From Roseicyclus sp. (GTDB taxonomy: Bacteria > Pseudomonadota > Alphaproteobacteria > Rhodobacterales > Rhodobacteraceae), in NCBI RefSeq assembly GCF_018402035.1, contig NZ_JAGYJN010000002.1, positions 248,001 to 312,000 on the forward strand: a stretch of DNA of 64,000 nucleotides, in the 5' to 3' direction. Made by a program: the position numbers and the translations under genes. This document shows positions 26,344 to 35,643 of this stretch, piece by piece. Below the pieces are notes generated by a model. It did no database searches and was not told the origin of the DNA. It saw nothing but the letters and a program-made list of their open reading frames with translations. The first letter of the stretch is position 1. Every line of letters begins with the position of its first letter.

Positions 26344-27834
26344 CTAGGGTGCCTGTGATGGTGTTGCGGCCGGGTTGCCCTCGCTTGTGTCGGGATCGGC
26401 AGCGGGCGGCGGACCTTCGAGCGCGGCACCCTCGGTCGGCAAACCGTCTACCCATGTGCCGCGCAACACCTCGCCCGAGGCATAGCGCATCGTCCCCTCG
26501 CCCTCGCGGCGGCCATCGACAAAGCGGCCCTCATAGGTATCGCCATTGGAATAGGTCGCGATGCCAAAACCGTTGATCTCGCCATCTGCCCATTCCCCGA
26601 CATAGGAAAAGGCGTTGGGCTCTGGCATGTTAAGCCGCCCTTGGCCTGAGCGCTTTCCGGCCACAAAAGTGCCGTCATAGACCGAGCCATCGACATAGGT
26701 TGCCCGCCCCTGACCATGACGCAGCCCGTCTTGCCACTCGCCCTCGTAGCGGTAGCCATCGGGGTGGGTCATGACGCCTTGGCCATGTTGGCGGGCATTG
26801 AGAAACTGGCCCACATAGCTCAGCCCATTGGCATAGGTGGCGGTGCCTTGGCCTTGGATCACGCCTTCGACCCAGTCGCCATTGTAGCTGGAACCGTCAG
26901 GATAGGTGATCAGGCCCGCCCCATGGGCCAGATCATCGACAAAGGCACCCTCATAGACCGATCCATCGGGATAGGTGATCTTGCCATTGCCGCGCATCCG
27001 CCCCTCGACCCAGTCGCCGGTATAGCTAAACCCGTCGGCGGCGGTGATGGTGCCGGTGCCGTGGCGCTGGTCATTGGCGAAATCCCCCTCGTAGAGATCG
27101 CCATTGGCATAGCGCAGACTGCCGCGCCCGATGCGCTGACCGGACGCAAGGCTACCCGTGTAGACATCGCCATTGGACTGCGTCAGCACGCCCGCCCCAT
27201 TGATCTGGCCATCGGCCCATTCCCCTTCATAGGTCGCGCCATCGGGCATTTCGAGCCGCCCGACGCCCGCGCGCAGCCCCGCGATGAAGCCGCCAACATA
27301 GGTCGTGCCATCGGGATAGGTGATGGAACCTTGGCCCTCCATCACGCCATTGACCCATGTCCCGTCATAGCGGTAGCCGCCGGGGCCGGTGATGATGCCT
27401 TGGCCATGATGCTGACCGTTCTCAAAGACCCCTGTGTAGCTCAGCCCGTTCGAATAGATGGCCGTGCCGTTGCCTTGGATCGTGCCGCCCGCCCATTCGC
27501 CCTCATAGGTCGAGCCATCGGCATAGGTGATCTTGCCCATCCCATGCGGGCGGCCAGCGAGGAATTCGCCCTCATAGATCGATCTATCGGGAAAGACGGC
27601 CCGCCCCTGTCCACGGATTTCGCCATCCACCCAATTGCCGGTGTATTCATAGCCATTGGGAAGGCGATAGGTGCCCTGACCATGTTGAACACCGTTGCGA
27701 AATGCACCCTCGTAGATCCCGCCGTTATCATATTGCTGGATATCGGTGACGATGGCATCGGCCTGCTGCGCGCTGACGCCTGATGTCCAGAAGATCGCGG
27801 CGCAAATCGCCAAGGCGTAGTGTGTCTTGGTCAC
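26344..27834 (-). CDS. Secreted MORN-repeat protein
   Basis: This 496-residue protein starts at a GTG. A signal peptide (residues 1 to about 23, with LAICAAIFWTSGVSA) suggests export. From about residue 38 there are 18 complete 23-residue MORN repeats (YxGxWxxGxxxGxGxxxYxxG type) and one partial copy, then a Pro/Ala-rich tail. MORN arrays form elongated beta sheets that bind partners or lipids; the role here is unknown. Repeats 4-9 align best with 13-18, showing an internal duplication of nine units. It converges on sat-cysC and is divergent from nadE. Confidence 0.88.
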   Translation of the reverse strand: MTKTHYALAICAAIFWTSGVSAQQADAIVTDIQQYDNGGIYEGAFRNGVQHGQGTYRLPNGYEYTGNWVDGEIRGQGRAVFPDRSIYEGEFLAGRPHGMGKITYADGSTYEGEWAGGTIQGNGTAIYSNGLSYTGVFENGQHHGQGIITGPGGYRYDGTWVNGVMEGQGSITYPDGTTYVGGFIAGLRAGVGRLEMPDGATYEGEWADGQINGAGVLTQSNGDVYTGSLASGQRIGRGSLRYANGDLYEGDFANDQRHGTGTITAADGFSYTGDWVEGRMRGNGKITYPDGSVYEGAFVDDLAHGAGLITYPDGSSYNGDWVEGVIQGQGTATYANGLSYVGQFLNARQHGQGVMTHPDGYRYEGEWQDGLRHGQGRATYVDGSVYDGTFVAGKRSGQGRLNMPEPNAFSYVGEWADGEINGFGIATYSNGDTYEGRFVDGRREGEGTMRYASGEVLRGTWVDGLPTEGAALEGPPPAADPDTSEGNPAATPSQAP

Positions 27835-28011
27835 GGTGAACGGCCCTTTTTGGGGATGGAGCGTGGCAAGTTTCGGCTGGGCAAAGTTAGGGGGTCAATC
27901 GCGCGGGCGCAACGGCTTTGCCAAGCTGCGATGCCGCATGGCCTTGGCCTCGGGGTGCTTTCTGTTACATCTGCGCGGGATGACACTTGCCTTAGCTTGA
28001 AAGGGCGCCAC

Positions 28012-29670
28012 ATGGCCGAGCGCTTCCGCCTAAGCCTTGCACAGCTCAACCCCACCGTGGGCGATCTACGTGGCAATGCCGCGCAGGCCAAGGCCGCTTG
28101 GGCGCAGGCCAAAGCCGCAGGTGCGGATATGGTGGCCTTTCCCGAGATGTTCTTGACCGGCTACCAGCTGCAAGATCTGGTCGGCAAACCCGCATTTGCC
28201 GCAGATGTGCAACAGGTCTTGGCGCAATTGGCACAAGATTGCGCCGATGGCCCCGCGATCGGGATCGGCGCGCCGCTGCCGGGCGGCGACAAGCCGTTCA
28301 ACGGCTATTTTATCCTGCAAGACGGCAAGATTGCCGCGCAGGTGATGAAACACCACCTGCCCAATTACAATGTGTTCGACGAAAAGCGCTATTACCATGC
28401 CGGCAACCCCTCGGGTCCGGTGCGGGTGGGGCCGGTCCGCATCGGCGTGCCGATCTGCGAAGATGCATGGTTCGAAGATGTGACCGAGACCTTGGCCGAG
28501 ACCGGGGCCGAGATTTTGCTCGTGCCCAACGGCTCACCCTATCACCGGGGCAAGATGGACACCCGACAGGCGATCATGGTCGCACGCGTGATCGAGACAG
28601 GGCTGCCGCTGGTCTATCTCAACCTTTTGGGCGGGCAGGACGACCAGATTTTCGATGGGGCAAGTTTTGTGCTGAACCCACATGGCGAATTGACCCACCA
28701 GATGCCCGCTTTCTTGCCGGGCATTTTCCATGTCGATTTTGTAAAAGATGCCGATGGTTGGCGCGCGGTTCCCGGCGAAAAGACACGCCTGCCCGACACA
28801 TGGGAGGCCGATTACCACGCCATGGTCATGGGCCTGCGCGATTATGTGAAAAAGGCGGGGTTTTCACGCGTGCTTTTGGGGCTTTCGGGGGGGATCGACA
28901 GCGCGCTGGTGGCCGCCATTGCCGCCGATGCGCTGGGGGCGGACAAGGTGCGCTGCGTGATGCTTCCCTCGCGCTTTACCTCGCAAAGCTCGCTTGACGA
29001 TGCCGCAGATGTGGCCGCGCGTTTGGGTGTGGCGCTTGATACCGTGTCTATCGGTGCAGCACATGACACGGTGCTTGCAACGCTTGCGCCGCTTTTTGCC
29101 GGCACCACCCCCGATCTGACCGAGGAAAATATCCAATCCCGCCTGCGCGGTGTGATGCTGATGGCGCTGTCCAACAAGTTCGGCGAGATGCTTTTGACCA
29201 CCGGCAATAAATCCGAGGTCGCGGTTGGCTATGCCACGATCTATGGCGATATGGCGGGCGGCTATAACCCGATCAAGGATCTGTACAAAACCCGTGTGTT
29301 CGAGACCTGTCGCTGGCGCAACGCCCATCATTTCGACTGGATGCAGGGGCCGAGCGGTGCGGTGATCCCGCCCAGCGTGATCGACAAGCCCCCCACGGCA
29401 GAGTTGCGCGAGAACCAAAAGGACGAGGATAGCCTGCCGCCCTACCCGGTGCTGGACGAGATCCTCGAGATGCTGATCGACAAAGAGGCGTCGGTTGCCG
29501 ATCTCGTGGCTATGGGTCATGATCGGGCGACAGTGAAAAAGATCGAAAGCCTGATCTATATCAGCGAATACAAGCGCTTCCAGTCCGCCCCCGGTGCGCG
29601 ATTGACCGAACGCGCCTTTTGGCTCGACCGCCGTTATCCCATCGTTAACCGCTGGCGGGATGACGGCTAA
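28012..29670 (+). CDS. nadE: Glutamine-dependent NAD+ synthase
   Basis: NadE (552 residues) makes NAD+ from deamido-NAD+, ATP and glutamine. The N-terminal nitrilase-type glutaminase domain shows the Glu in FPEMFLTGY, the Lys in MKHHLPNYNVFDEKRYY and the nucleophile Cys in GVPICEDAWFED. The C-terminal synthetase has LGLSGGIDSALVAAI (P-loop near residues 290-297) and LLTTGNKSEVAVGYATIYGD. The ATG at 28012 opens the conserved part (MAERFRLSLAQLNPTVGD); the upstream leader is excluded. A hairpin follows the stop codon. Confidence 0.95.
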   Translation: MAERFRLSLAQLNPTVGDLRGNAAQAKAAWAQAKAAGADMVAFPEMFLTGYQLQDLVGKPAFAADVQQVLAQLAQDCADGPAIGIGAPLPGGDKPFNGYFILQDGKIAAQVMKHHLPNYNVFDEKRYYHAGNPSGPVRVGPVRIGVPICEDAWFEDVTETLAETGAEILLVPNGSPYHRGKMDTRQAIMVARVIETGLPLVYLNLLGGQDDQIFDGASFVLNPHGELTHQMPAFLPGIFHVDFVKDADGWRAVPGEKTRLPDTWEADYHAMVMGLRDYVKKAGFSRVLLGLSGGIDSALVAAIAADALGADKVRCVMLPSRFTSQSSLDDAADVAARLGVALDTVSIGAAHDTVLATLAPLFAGTTPDLTEENIQSRLRGVMLMALSNKFGEMLLTTGNKSEVAVGYATIYGDMAGGYNPIKDLYKTRVFETCRWRNAHHFDWMQGPSGAVIPPSVIDKPPTAELRENQKDEDSLPPYPVLDEILEMLIDKEASVADLVAMGHDRATVKKIESLIYISEYKRFQSAPGARLTERAFWLDRRYPIVNRWRDDG

Positions 29671-29674
29671 GGGT

Positions 29675-29701
29675 GACGGTGCGCCCAAAGGCGCAGCCGT
29701 C
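29675..29701. terminator. GACGG-TGCGCC hairpin between nadE and the DUF1150 gene
   Basis: GACGGTGCGCC (29675-29685) pairs with GGCGCA and CCGTC (29690-29701, one bulged G) around CAAA, at two converging gene ends. The core matches the hairpin at 18702. Confidence 0.6.
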
Positions 29702-29709
29702 GCTTTGGA

Positions 29710-29937
29710 TCAATGCACGCTGACCGGCGTCATATCGTTCTGCCGCGCGACGACAAAGGCCAGATCGCGGTCGCGCACCAGCGCCAGCCGTTCGCCCGTC
29801 TCGCTGCCGATGGCGTAAAGCGTCTCAAGGCCATGGGCCTTTTCACGCAAAGCATCGGGCAGATCGGCCACGGCGATCGGGCGAATATAAACGATCCGCC
29901 CGGCGTTTAGGTTCATTGCGTTGTGTTCGTTGGTCAT
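29710..29937 (-). CDS. DUF1150 family protein
   Basis: This 75-residue protein matches the alphaproteobacterial DUF1150 family: IVYIRPIAVADLPDALREKA, YAIGSETGERLALVRDRDLA and a final VARQNDMTPVSVH. The function is unknown. It is regularly found directly downstream of small heat shock genes, as here. Its ATG overlaps the Hsp20 stop by four bases, so the two are co-translated and probably act in the same heat or stress response. Confidence 0.92.
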   Translation of the reverse strand: MTNEHNAMNLNAGRIVYIRPIAVADLPDALREKAHGLETLYAIGSETGERLALVRDRDLAFVVARQNDMTPVSVH

Positions 29938-30374
29938 TTCTCACCCTTTCCCGCATCCGACGTGGCCACAGTGATCGCGATCTTGCGCACCACGCTATCA
30001 GGCACGCTGCGCTGCAAGGCGATATGCAAGAGCCCGTTTTGCAAGACCGCACCCGCGACCTCGACCCCATCGGCCAAAACAAAGCTGCGCTGGAACTGGC
30101 GCGCCGCGATCCCGCGATGCAGAAAGACACGCTCCGCGCTATCATCGATCTGTCGGCCACGGATCACCAATTGGCGATCCTCGAGGGTGATCGAAAGCTC
30201 ATCTTCGGCAAAGCCTGCAACGGCCAGCGTGATGCGATAGGCGGTCTCGCCGATTTGTTCGATATTATAGGGCGGGTAGCCCTCGTTACCGGATTTGGCG
30301 GTGCGCTCCACCAGCCGTTCCAATTGGTCGAAACCCAACAAGAAGGGGTGGGTACCAAGGCTCAATTTCGTCAT
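29934..30374 (-). CDS. Hsp20/alpha-crystallin family small heat shock protein
   Basis: This 146-residue protein has an N-terminal segment (HPFLLGFDQLERLVERTAK) typical of the IbpA/HspD class. The alpha-crystallin domain includes PPYNIEQIGETAYRITLAVAGF, LSITLEDRQLVIRGRQ, ERVFLHRGIAARQFQRSF and NGLLHIALQR. It binds unfolding proteins as an ATP-independent holdase. The ATG at 30374 has TAAGGA upstream; a GTG at 30383 is too close to that site. It is the first gene of the pair with DUF1150. The 180-bp upstream region should hold a heat-inducible promoter, but I see no CIRCE or obvious ROSE element. Confidence 0.92.
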   Translation of the reverse strand: MTKLSLGTHPFLLGFDQLERLVERTAKSGNEGYPPYNIEQIGETAYRITLAVAGFAEDELSITLEDRQLVIRGRQIDDSAERVFLHRGIAARQFQRSFVLADGVEVAGAVLQNGLLHIALQRSVPDSVVRKIAITVATSDAGKGEK

Positions 30375-30554
30375 CGAAAGCACATCCTTACGATAAAGCG
30401 ATCTGCGTGATGGCGCGCCCCATTCGTGGCGACACGCCTATGATGAGGATATGGGGGCTGCTTGTCTGCGTGCAAGACTTGGCGACGCGATCCGCGCGCG
30501 CTAAAGTGAACCGTCCAGACCGAGGACAGACCCAGCGATCGGACATGCCAGGCC

Positions 30555-30782
30555 ATGAATGCCCCCTCCGGCCCTACCGAGATGAACCATGAAGATGTGT
30601 TGCGTGTGCGCCTTGAGGTGCTCAAGCGCCAACACCGCGACCTCGACACCGCGATCGAGGCGCTGCATGATGCCGTTAACCCTGACCAGTTGACGCTGAA
30701 GCGGCTGAAAAAACAAAAGCTTATGCTCAAAGATCAGATCGCGCGGATCGAGGATGAATTGATCCCCGATATCTTGGCCTAA
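30555..30782 (+). CDS. YdcH family (DUF465) protein
   Basis: This 75-residue helical protein has LRVRLEVLKRQHRDLDTAIE and LTLKRLKKQKLMLKDQIARI, the DUF465/YdcH pattern of two helices likely to form a coiled coil. The function is unknown; the family is small and cytoplasmic. The start may be ATG 30555 or, without the first nine residues, 30582. It is divergent from hsp20 and followed by purE on the same strand 93 bp later. Confidence 0.85.
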   Translation: MNAPSGPTEMNHEDVLRVRLEVLKRQHRDLDTAIEALHDAVNPDQLTLKRLKKQKLMLKDQIARIEDELIPDILA

Positions 30783-30875
30783 GCAAGGCGATCATTTGCA
30801 AATCACAGCGGATTGCACCGCGCCGCCGCGCGGCTATAGTGCGCCGCTTATTCCAAAGCCGCGAGGGCGCGACAG

Positions 30876-31373
30876 ATGGTACACAAGTCGGATGTCGAGG
30901 TTGGCATCATCATGGGCAGTCAATCCGACTGGCCCACCATGCGCGAGGCAGCGGCGATCCTTGATGAGCTTGGCGTGGCTTACGAGGCGCGCATCGTCTC
31001 GGCCCATCGCACGCCGGATCGGTTGTGGGATTACGGGATTGCGGCCGCCGGGCGCGGGCTCAAGGTGATCATCGCGGGTGCCGGGGGTGCGGCGCATCTG
31101 CCGGGTATGATGGCCTCGAAAACGCGGGTGCCGGTGATCGGTGTGCCGGTGCAGACCAAGGCGCTCTCGGGGGTCGATTCGCTTTACTCCATCGTCCAGA
31201 TGCCCAAGGGCTACCCCGTGGCCACCATGGCCATCGGGGCGGCGGGTGCGGCCAATGCAGGGCTGATGGCTGCGGCGATCTTGGCGACATCTGACGCGGC
31301 GCTGGCCGCGCGGCTTGATGCGTGGCGCGCGGCCCTTTCCGCCTCAATCCCCGAGACACCGAGCGATGACTGA
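30876..31373 (+). CDS. purE: N5-carboxyaminoimidazole ribonucleotide mutase
   Basis: PurE (165 residues) converts N5-CAIR to CAIR in purine synthesis. The class I motifs are complete: [70 protein letters not shown] and [20 protein letters not shown]. The presence of PurK directly downstream confirms the two-step N5-CAIR route. The stop overlaps purK by 8 bp, so translation is coupled. Confidence 0.97.
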   Translation: MVHKSDVEVGIIMGSQSDWPTMREAAAILDELGVAYEARIVSAHRTPDRLWDYGIAAAGRGLKVIIAGAGGAAHLPGMMASKTRVPVIGVPVQTKALSGVDSLYSIVQMPKGYPVATMAIGAAGAANAGLMAAAILATSDAALAARLDAWRAALSASIPETPSDD

Positions 31374-32436
31374 ACCGCTGCCGCTCGGGGCGACCATCGG
31401 TATCTTGGGTGGCGGCCAGCTTGGCCGCATGCTGGCCATGGCGGCTGCAAGGCTTGGCTACCGCACGCATATCTATGAACCCGGCAGCGCGCCCGCCGCC
31501 GATGTGGCCCATGCATGGACCCAAGGCGCCTATGATGATTTAGACGCGCTTGGCCGTTTCGCCCAAAGCTGCGACCTCATCACCTTCGAGTTCGAGAATA
31601 TCCCCGCCCCCGCACTCGATGTCTTGGCGCGCACCACGCCGCTTTTTCCCGACCGCCGCGCGCTGGAAACCAGCCAAGACCGGCTGGTCGAGAAGCGCTT
31701 TCTCGCAGGTCTGGGGCTGACCACCGCCCCTTTCGCACCGATTAACGGCCCCGGTGATCTTGACGCGGCGCTGGCTGCGACCGGCACGCCCGCAATCCTC
31801 AAGACCCGACGCTTTGGCTATGATGGCAAGGGCCAAGCGCGCGTCATGTCGCCCGCCGATGGCGCGGCGGCGCTTGACAGCCTGCAAGGCGCGCCTGCCA
31901 TCGCCGAGGGTTTCGTGCGCTTCTCGCGCGAGATCAGCGTGATCGCCGCGCGTGGGCGCGATGGCAGTGTCGCGGCCTATGATCCGGGTGAAAACGTCCA
32001 TACCGACGGCATCTTGGCCACGACAACGGTTCCCGCCACCTTGCCGCTCAAGCAGCGCACCGATGCGGTCTTGCTCGCCTCGCGCATCCTGACAGCACTT
32101 GATTACGTCGGCGTGATGGGGGTGGAGCTGTTCGTCACCCCCCAAGGTCTTGTGGTCAACGAGATTGCACCGCGCGTGCATAATTCCGGCCATTGGACGC
32201 AAGCGGGCTGCGCCGTCGATCAATTCGAACAGCATATCCGCGCCATCACCGGCTGGCCCTTGGGCAATGGCGCGCGCCATGCCAATGTGGTGATGGAAAA
32301 CCTGATCGGTGCCGATGTGGACCGCGCCTTTGCGCTTGCCGGCGAGGCGGGCGTCCAGATCCATCTTTACGGCAAATCCGACACAAGGCCGGGGCGCAAG
32401 ATGGGCCATATCAACCGCGTGACCGGCCCCGCCTAA
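31366..32436 (+). CDS. purK: N5-carboxyaminoimidazole ribonucleotide synthase
   Basis: PurK (356 residues) is the ATP-grasp enzyme that carboxylates AIR with bicarbonate to N5-CAIR, the substrate of PurE. Recognisable parts are [68 protein letters not shown] and [10 protein letters not shown]. The ATG at 31366 lies inside the purE end. It converges on the following hydrolase with an 8-bp gap. Confidence 0.97.
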   Translation: MTEPLPLGATIGILGGGQLGRMLAMAAARLGYRTHIYEPGSAPAADVAHAWTQGAYDDLDALGRFAQSCDLITFEFENIPAPALDVLARTTPLFPDRRALETSQDRLVEKRFLAGLGLTTAPFAPINGPGDLDAALAATGTPAILKTRRFGYDGKGQARVMSPADGAAALDSLQGAPAIAEGFVRFSREISVIAARGRDGSVAAYDPGENVHTDGILATTTVPATLPLKQRTDAVLLASRILTALDYVGVMGVELFVTPQGLVVNEIAPRVHNSGHWTQAGCAVDQFEQHIRAITGWPLGNGARHANVVMENLIGADVDRAFALAGEAGVQIHLYGKSDTRPGRKMGHINRVTGPA

Positions 32437-32444
32437 GCTGCGCG

Positions 32445-33242
32445 CTATTCGATGATCCGCTCGATGGCCTCGATATAGGTCAGTTCGCGGTCGAAACGCC
32501 CATCGCGCAAAAAGGCCATGACTTGCGCGATGACCAGCGGGTTATTCATCATGAAAGTGTGCGTCACCGGCAGCACGATGTGATCGGCCATGCCCGCCAC
32601 GCGGGTGCTATCGACCGCGACCTTGCCATCATCATCGCCGGGGATCATCGCGGAATAAACAGGGTTCAGCGATTGATTACCCGCGATCACGCCGAGATCG
32701 AAATCAACGGGCGGCAAGCGGTTCGGCAAACCCTCAACACCGGTGCCAAGCTGCAATGCCGCCGGGCCGTTGATCCATTCGAAGGGTTCAAGCGGGCCCA
32801 GCACATCGACGATTTCCGATCCCGCATTGGGCGGGGCCAGCATCACGACACGGCCCAGATTGCTGGTTCGATGATAGGCCAGCCAATAGCGCAGCAAAAT
32901 GCCGCCCATCGAATGTGTCACCACATGCACGCGCTGCCCCTCGCAACGCGCGAATGCAGGCAGAAGCGCCAAAGGGGCCAACTCCGCAATCGAGGCGCGC
33001 CGCGAGGGGTAGCCGCGATTGACCACCTGATAGCCCTCGGCCCTCAAGGTCTCTTCGATCAGCAAAAGCGAGTTCTCGCTGCGCGCCAAACCATGCAGCA
33101 AGATCACGCAATCGGCGGCGCGCGCCGGAACCGCGGCGATGAACAACACAAAGAGCAGCACCGCGGCGCGCGCCCAGCGCGGCCCATGGGGGGATTGCCT
33201 CCGCTTGCGCGGCGCGCCACTGTGTGGACCATGTCCAAACAT
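32445..33242 (-). CDS. Secreted alpha/beta hydrolase (lipase/esterase-like)
   Basis: This protein has about 265 residues. A hydrophobic segment ([17 protein letters not shown]) after a basic stretch is a signal peptide with a long n-region. Mature features are [13 protein letters not shown] (oxyanion region), [16 protein letters not shown] (nucleophile Ser) and later Asp and His ([10 protein letters not shown]). It resembles triacylglycerol lipase/PGAP1-like hydrolases; the substrate is unknown. The only in-frame ATG before the signal peptide is at 33242, which places the start 12 bases inside the divergent NUDIX gene. A downstream GTG would remove the basic n-region. It converges on purK. 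Confidence 0.78.
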   Translation of the reverse strand: MFGHGPHSGAPRKRRQSPHGPRWARAAVLLFVLFIAAVPARAADCVILLHGLARSENSLLLIEETLRAEGYQVVNRGYPSRRASIAELAPLALLPAFARCEGQRVHVVTHSMGGILLRYWLAYHRTSNLGRVVMLAPPNAGSEIVDVLGPLEPFEWINGPAALQLGTGVEGLPNRLPPVDFDLGVIAGNQSLNPVYSAMIPGDDDGKVAVDSTRVAGMADHIVLPVTHTFMMNNPLVIAQVMAFLRDGRFDRELTYIEAIERIIE

Positions 33243-33677
33243 CGCCCCCGCCTCGCCGTTCGCGGCATCTTGCTGATCGAGAACCGCCTGCTGATGGTGA
33301 ATGCGTGGGGCGGCGGCAAAAGCGATCTCTTGTGCGCACCGGGCGGCGGGGTCGAGATGCATAGCTCGCTTCATGACAACCTGATCCGCGAATTCCACGA
33401 GGAAACCGGCCTGACCATCGCGGTCGGCGCGCCTTGTCTTGTGAACGAGTTTCATGCCCCAAGCCATGATTTCCATCAGGTCGATATCTATTTCCGTGTC
33501 ACGCTGGTGGCAGGCGATCCCTTGGCCCCTTGGACCGACCCCGAAGGCATCGTGACCGAGCGCCACCTGATCGCCCAAGACGAGATGCAACGCTACCGCT
33601 ACAAGCCCGACAGCCTGCCCGCTATCGCATGGTCGGATTGCATCTTTTATGACAGTTTGGAGCCCTTGGTGCGCTGA
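33231..33677 (+). CDS. NUDIX hydrolase
   Basis: This 148-residue protein has the NUDIX fold ([22 protein letters not shown] at the start). The box runs [24 protein letters not shown]. The REFHEETGL part is intact, but the Glu expected five residues after the first Gly is Ser. Metal-dependent cleavage of nucleoside diphosphate-X compounds is the family activity; the substrate is unknown. The ATG at 33231 lies 12 bases from the divergent hydrolase ATG. Its 3' end overlaps the convergent DMT transporter by 31 bp. Confidence 0.87.
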   Translation: MSKHRPRLAVRGILLIENRLLMVNAWGGGKSDLLCAPGGGVEMHSSLHDNLIREFHEETGLTIAVGAPCLVNEFHAPSHDFHQVDIYFRVTLVAGDPLAPWTDPEGIVTERHLIAQDEMQRYRYKPDSLPAIAWSDCIFYDSLEPLVR

Positions 33678-34513
33678 GGCCAGAGGCCCCAACCAATGCC
33701 GCCCAAGACCACGGCACCCGCCAAGATCATCGCGCGCGTCGGTGTCTCGGCCAGCAAAAGCGCACCGCCCAAGCCCGCGATCACCGGCACCGAAAGCTGC
33801 ATCAGCCCCGCAACCGAGGCACCGATGCGCGGCAAAACCCGGTACCACAGCGCATAGCCCAAACCCGATGTGACAGCGCCCGAGATCACGGCCAGCGCCA
33901 TGCCAGCCCATGTCGCGTCATTGACCATGCTGCCGCCTGTCTGCACCAGCACCGCCACAAAGCCCAAGACCGTGGCCCAGACAAAGGCCGCGCCCGTGTC
34001 GCCCAAAGGGTCGGCCGAGCCGCGCCCGATCAGCGAATATATGCCCCAGCCCAGCGCAGCAGACGCCATCGCACCCACCGCCCAAAGCGGTGCCGTAGCC
34101 CCCGCCCCCGGCCAGACCAGCCAGACCAACCCCGCCAGCGCCAGCCCAGCACCCCACCACCGCCGCGCGGGGGGGCGCTCGCCCATCACCAGCGCGCCTG
34201 CAAACATCGTGACCTGCACGCCGCCGAACAAGATCAACGCGCCAAGCCCCGTATCCATCGCCAAATAGGCCAGCGAAAAGCCGATCAGATAAGTGGACAG
34301 CATCGCCCCGCCCAAAACCCGGCGTGGTTCCAATAGGGTCAAGCGCGCGCCGCGCAGCCTAATGAGCGCGATCAAAACCATGGCCCCGGCCACCGCGCGC
34401 AAAAGCGCGAAATCAAGCGCGCCGATCTGGCCCGTGCCGACAGCCGCACGATTCAAGACCGAATTGGCGGCAAAGGCCACCATGACCAAGGCACTGAGCG
34501 CCACTAATCTCAT
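33647..34513 (-). CDS. EamA/DMT family transporter
   Basis: This 288-residue membrane protein has ten predicted TMs in two EamA repeats ([20 protein letters not shown] and [21 protein letters not shown] in the first; [17 protein letters not shown] and [20 protein letters not shown] in the second). Family members export metabolites or amino acids; the substrate cannot be told. The ATG at 34513 overlaps the upstream phnM-like gene end by four bases (34510-34513), so the two are translationally coupled. The 3' end runs 31 bp into the NUDIX gene. Confidence 0.88.
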   Translation of the reverse strand: MRLVALSALVMVAFAANSVLNRAAVGTGQIGALDFALLRAVAGAMVLIALIRLRGARLTLLEPRRVLGGAMLSTYLIGFSLAYLAMDTGLGALILFGGVQVTMFAGALVMGERPPARRWWGAGLALAGLVWLVWPGAGATAPLWAVGAMASAALGWGIYSLIGRGSADPLGDTGAAFVWATVLGFVAVLVQTGGSMVNDATWAGMALAVISGAVTSGLGYALWYRVLPRIGASVAGLMQLSVPVIAGLGGALLLAETPTRAMILAGAVVLGGIGWGLWPQRTKGSKLS

Positions 34514-35643
34514 GCCAGCATCCTTGCGGCCAGCGCACCCGAAAGATGCGACACCCGCCCGCCCGCGATGGTGCCGCAGATCCGGCCTTGTGCGTCCATG
34601 ATCACCAGATCGGCACGCGCGCCCGGGGCAATGCGCCCGCGATCTTGCCATCCCATCACCCGTGCCGGCCCCGAGGAGATCAACCCCCAAGCCGCCGCCC
34701 ATCCCATGCGCGGCACCAGCTTCAAGGCCGCGCGCGCCAGCGTCGGATAGTGGTAATCCGACACCAGCGCATCGACGAGGCCCGCTTCGATCAGCACCTC
34801 AGCCGCGATCTTGCCACTATGAGAGGCACCGCGCACCACATTGGGCGCGCCCATGATCACAGGCTCGCCTGCGTCCTTGGCGGCGCGGGCGGCGTCCTCA
34901 GTCTCGGGGAATTCGCAGAGGTCTGCACCCAATGCCCGAAACCGTGCGCGATCCATCCCCGTATGATCATCATGGCTCCCCATACGCACACCAAGACCTG
35001 CAAGCTCTGCCGCGATGGGGGTCAGCGCCGCCTCCAGCCGCGCGCCATTGGCATGGAGCGTGGCCAGCAGCGTGGCGTGATCCTCGGGCGAACGGCCCGC
35101 TTTCAGCGCTTGGCCTGTCAGACCGGGTGGCCGCTTGCCCGCCGCCAAATGCTTATGCGGCAAGTGGTCGTTCCACACGACAAAGGAAATCCCCGCACGC
35201 CGCACCAAGGCCAGCATCGCATCCAGCGTGTCGATCATATGCGTTTCGACCCGCAGTTGCAGATGCATCGCGGTCAGCGTCTCGGCCCCGTGCAGCGCTT
35301 GGGCCAGCGTTTGGGCGAATTCCGGGCTGCGCATGCCGCCCTCCCAGCTCCAGAATTGGGCGAGAACGGCGGTGGTGATCCCGCTTGCGGCACATTCCGC
35401 ATCAAGCCCCGCCAGACCCGCCGCCGGGCTGTCGACCGCACCACGGCGCGGGGCCATGTGCCGCTCGAACCCATCGCCATGCAGATCGATAATCCCGGGC
35501 AGGATGCGAAAGCCCGACAGGTCGATCTCGCGCCCGCCGCTGGTCGCGATCCGTCCGCCCGCAATGCTGATCGCATCGCGGCACAGGCCGTTCTCATACA
35601 AGATTTCGGCCCCGGTCAGGCGCAGGGGGGGCAGATCAGGCAT
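34510..35643 (-). CDS. PhnM-type amidohydrolase (alpha-D-ribose 1-methylphosphonate 5-triphosphate diphosphatase family)
   Basis: This amidohydrolase-fold protein of about 377 residues has PhnM hallmarks: ILPGIIDLHGDGFERHMAPR, SGITTAVLAQFWSWEGG, LRVETHMIDTLDAM, GVRMGSHDDHT and GASHSGKIAAEVLIEAGL followed by VDALVSDYHYP. In the C-P lyase pathway PhnM removes pyrophosphate from ribose methylphosphonate triphosphate. No other phn gene is nearby, so the substrate here may differ. The start is ATG 35643 or 35649, overlapping the upstream dehydrogenase stop. The downstream DMT transporter overlaps by four bases. Confidence 0.82.
   Translation of the reverse strand: MPDLPPLRLTGAEILYENGLCRDAISIAGGRIATSGGREIDLSGFRILPGIIDLHGDGFERHMAPRRGAVDSPAAGLAGLDAECAASGITTAVLAQFWSWEGGMRSPEFAQTLAQALHGAETLTAMHLQLRVETHMIDTLDAMLALVRRAGISFVVWNDHLPHKHLAAGKRPPGLTGQALKAGRSPEDHATLLATLHANGARLEAALTPIAAELAGLGVRMGSHDDHTGMDRARFRALGADLCEFPETEDAARAAKDAGEPVIMGAPNVVRGASHSGKIAAEVLIEAGLVDALVSDYHYPTLARAALKLVPRMGWAAAWGLISSGPARVMGWQDRGRIAPGARADLVIMDAQGRICGTIAGGRVSHLSGALAARMLA

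Noticed and set aside
26476-27723. CRISPR-like or tandem-repeat DNA array
   Set aside because: The 69-bp periodicity is the codon reflection of MORN units in an intact gene; units diverge and there are no spacers.
33243-33911. N-terminal extension of the secreted hydrolase frame up to 33911
   Set aside because: The extension is fully antisense to the NUDIX gene and would put the signal peptide in the middle of the protein.
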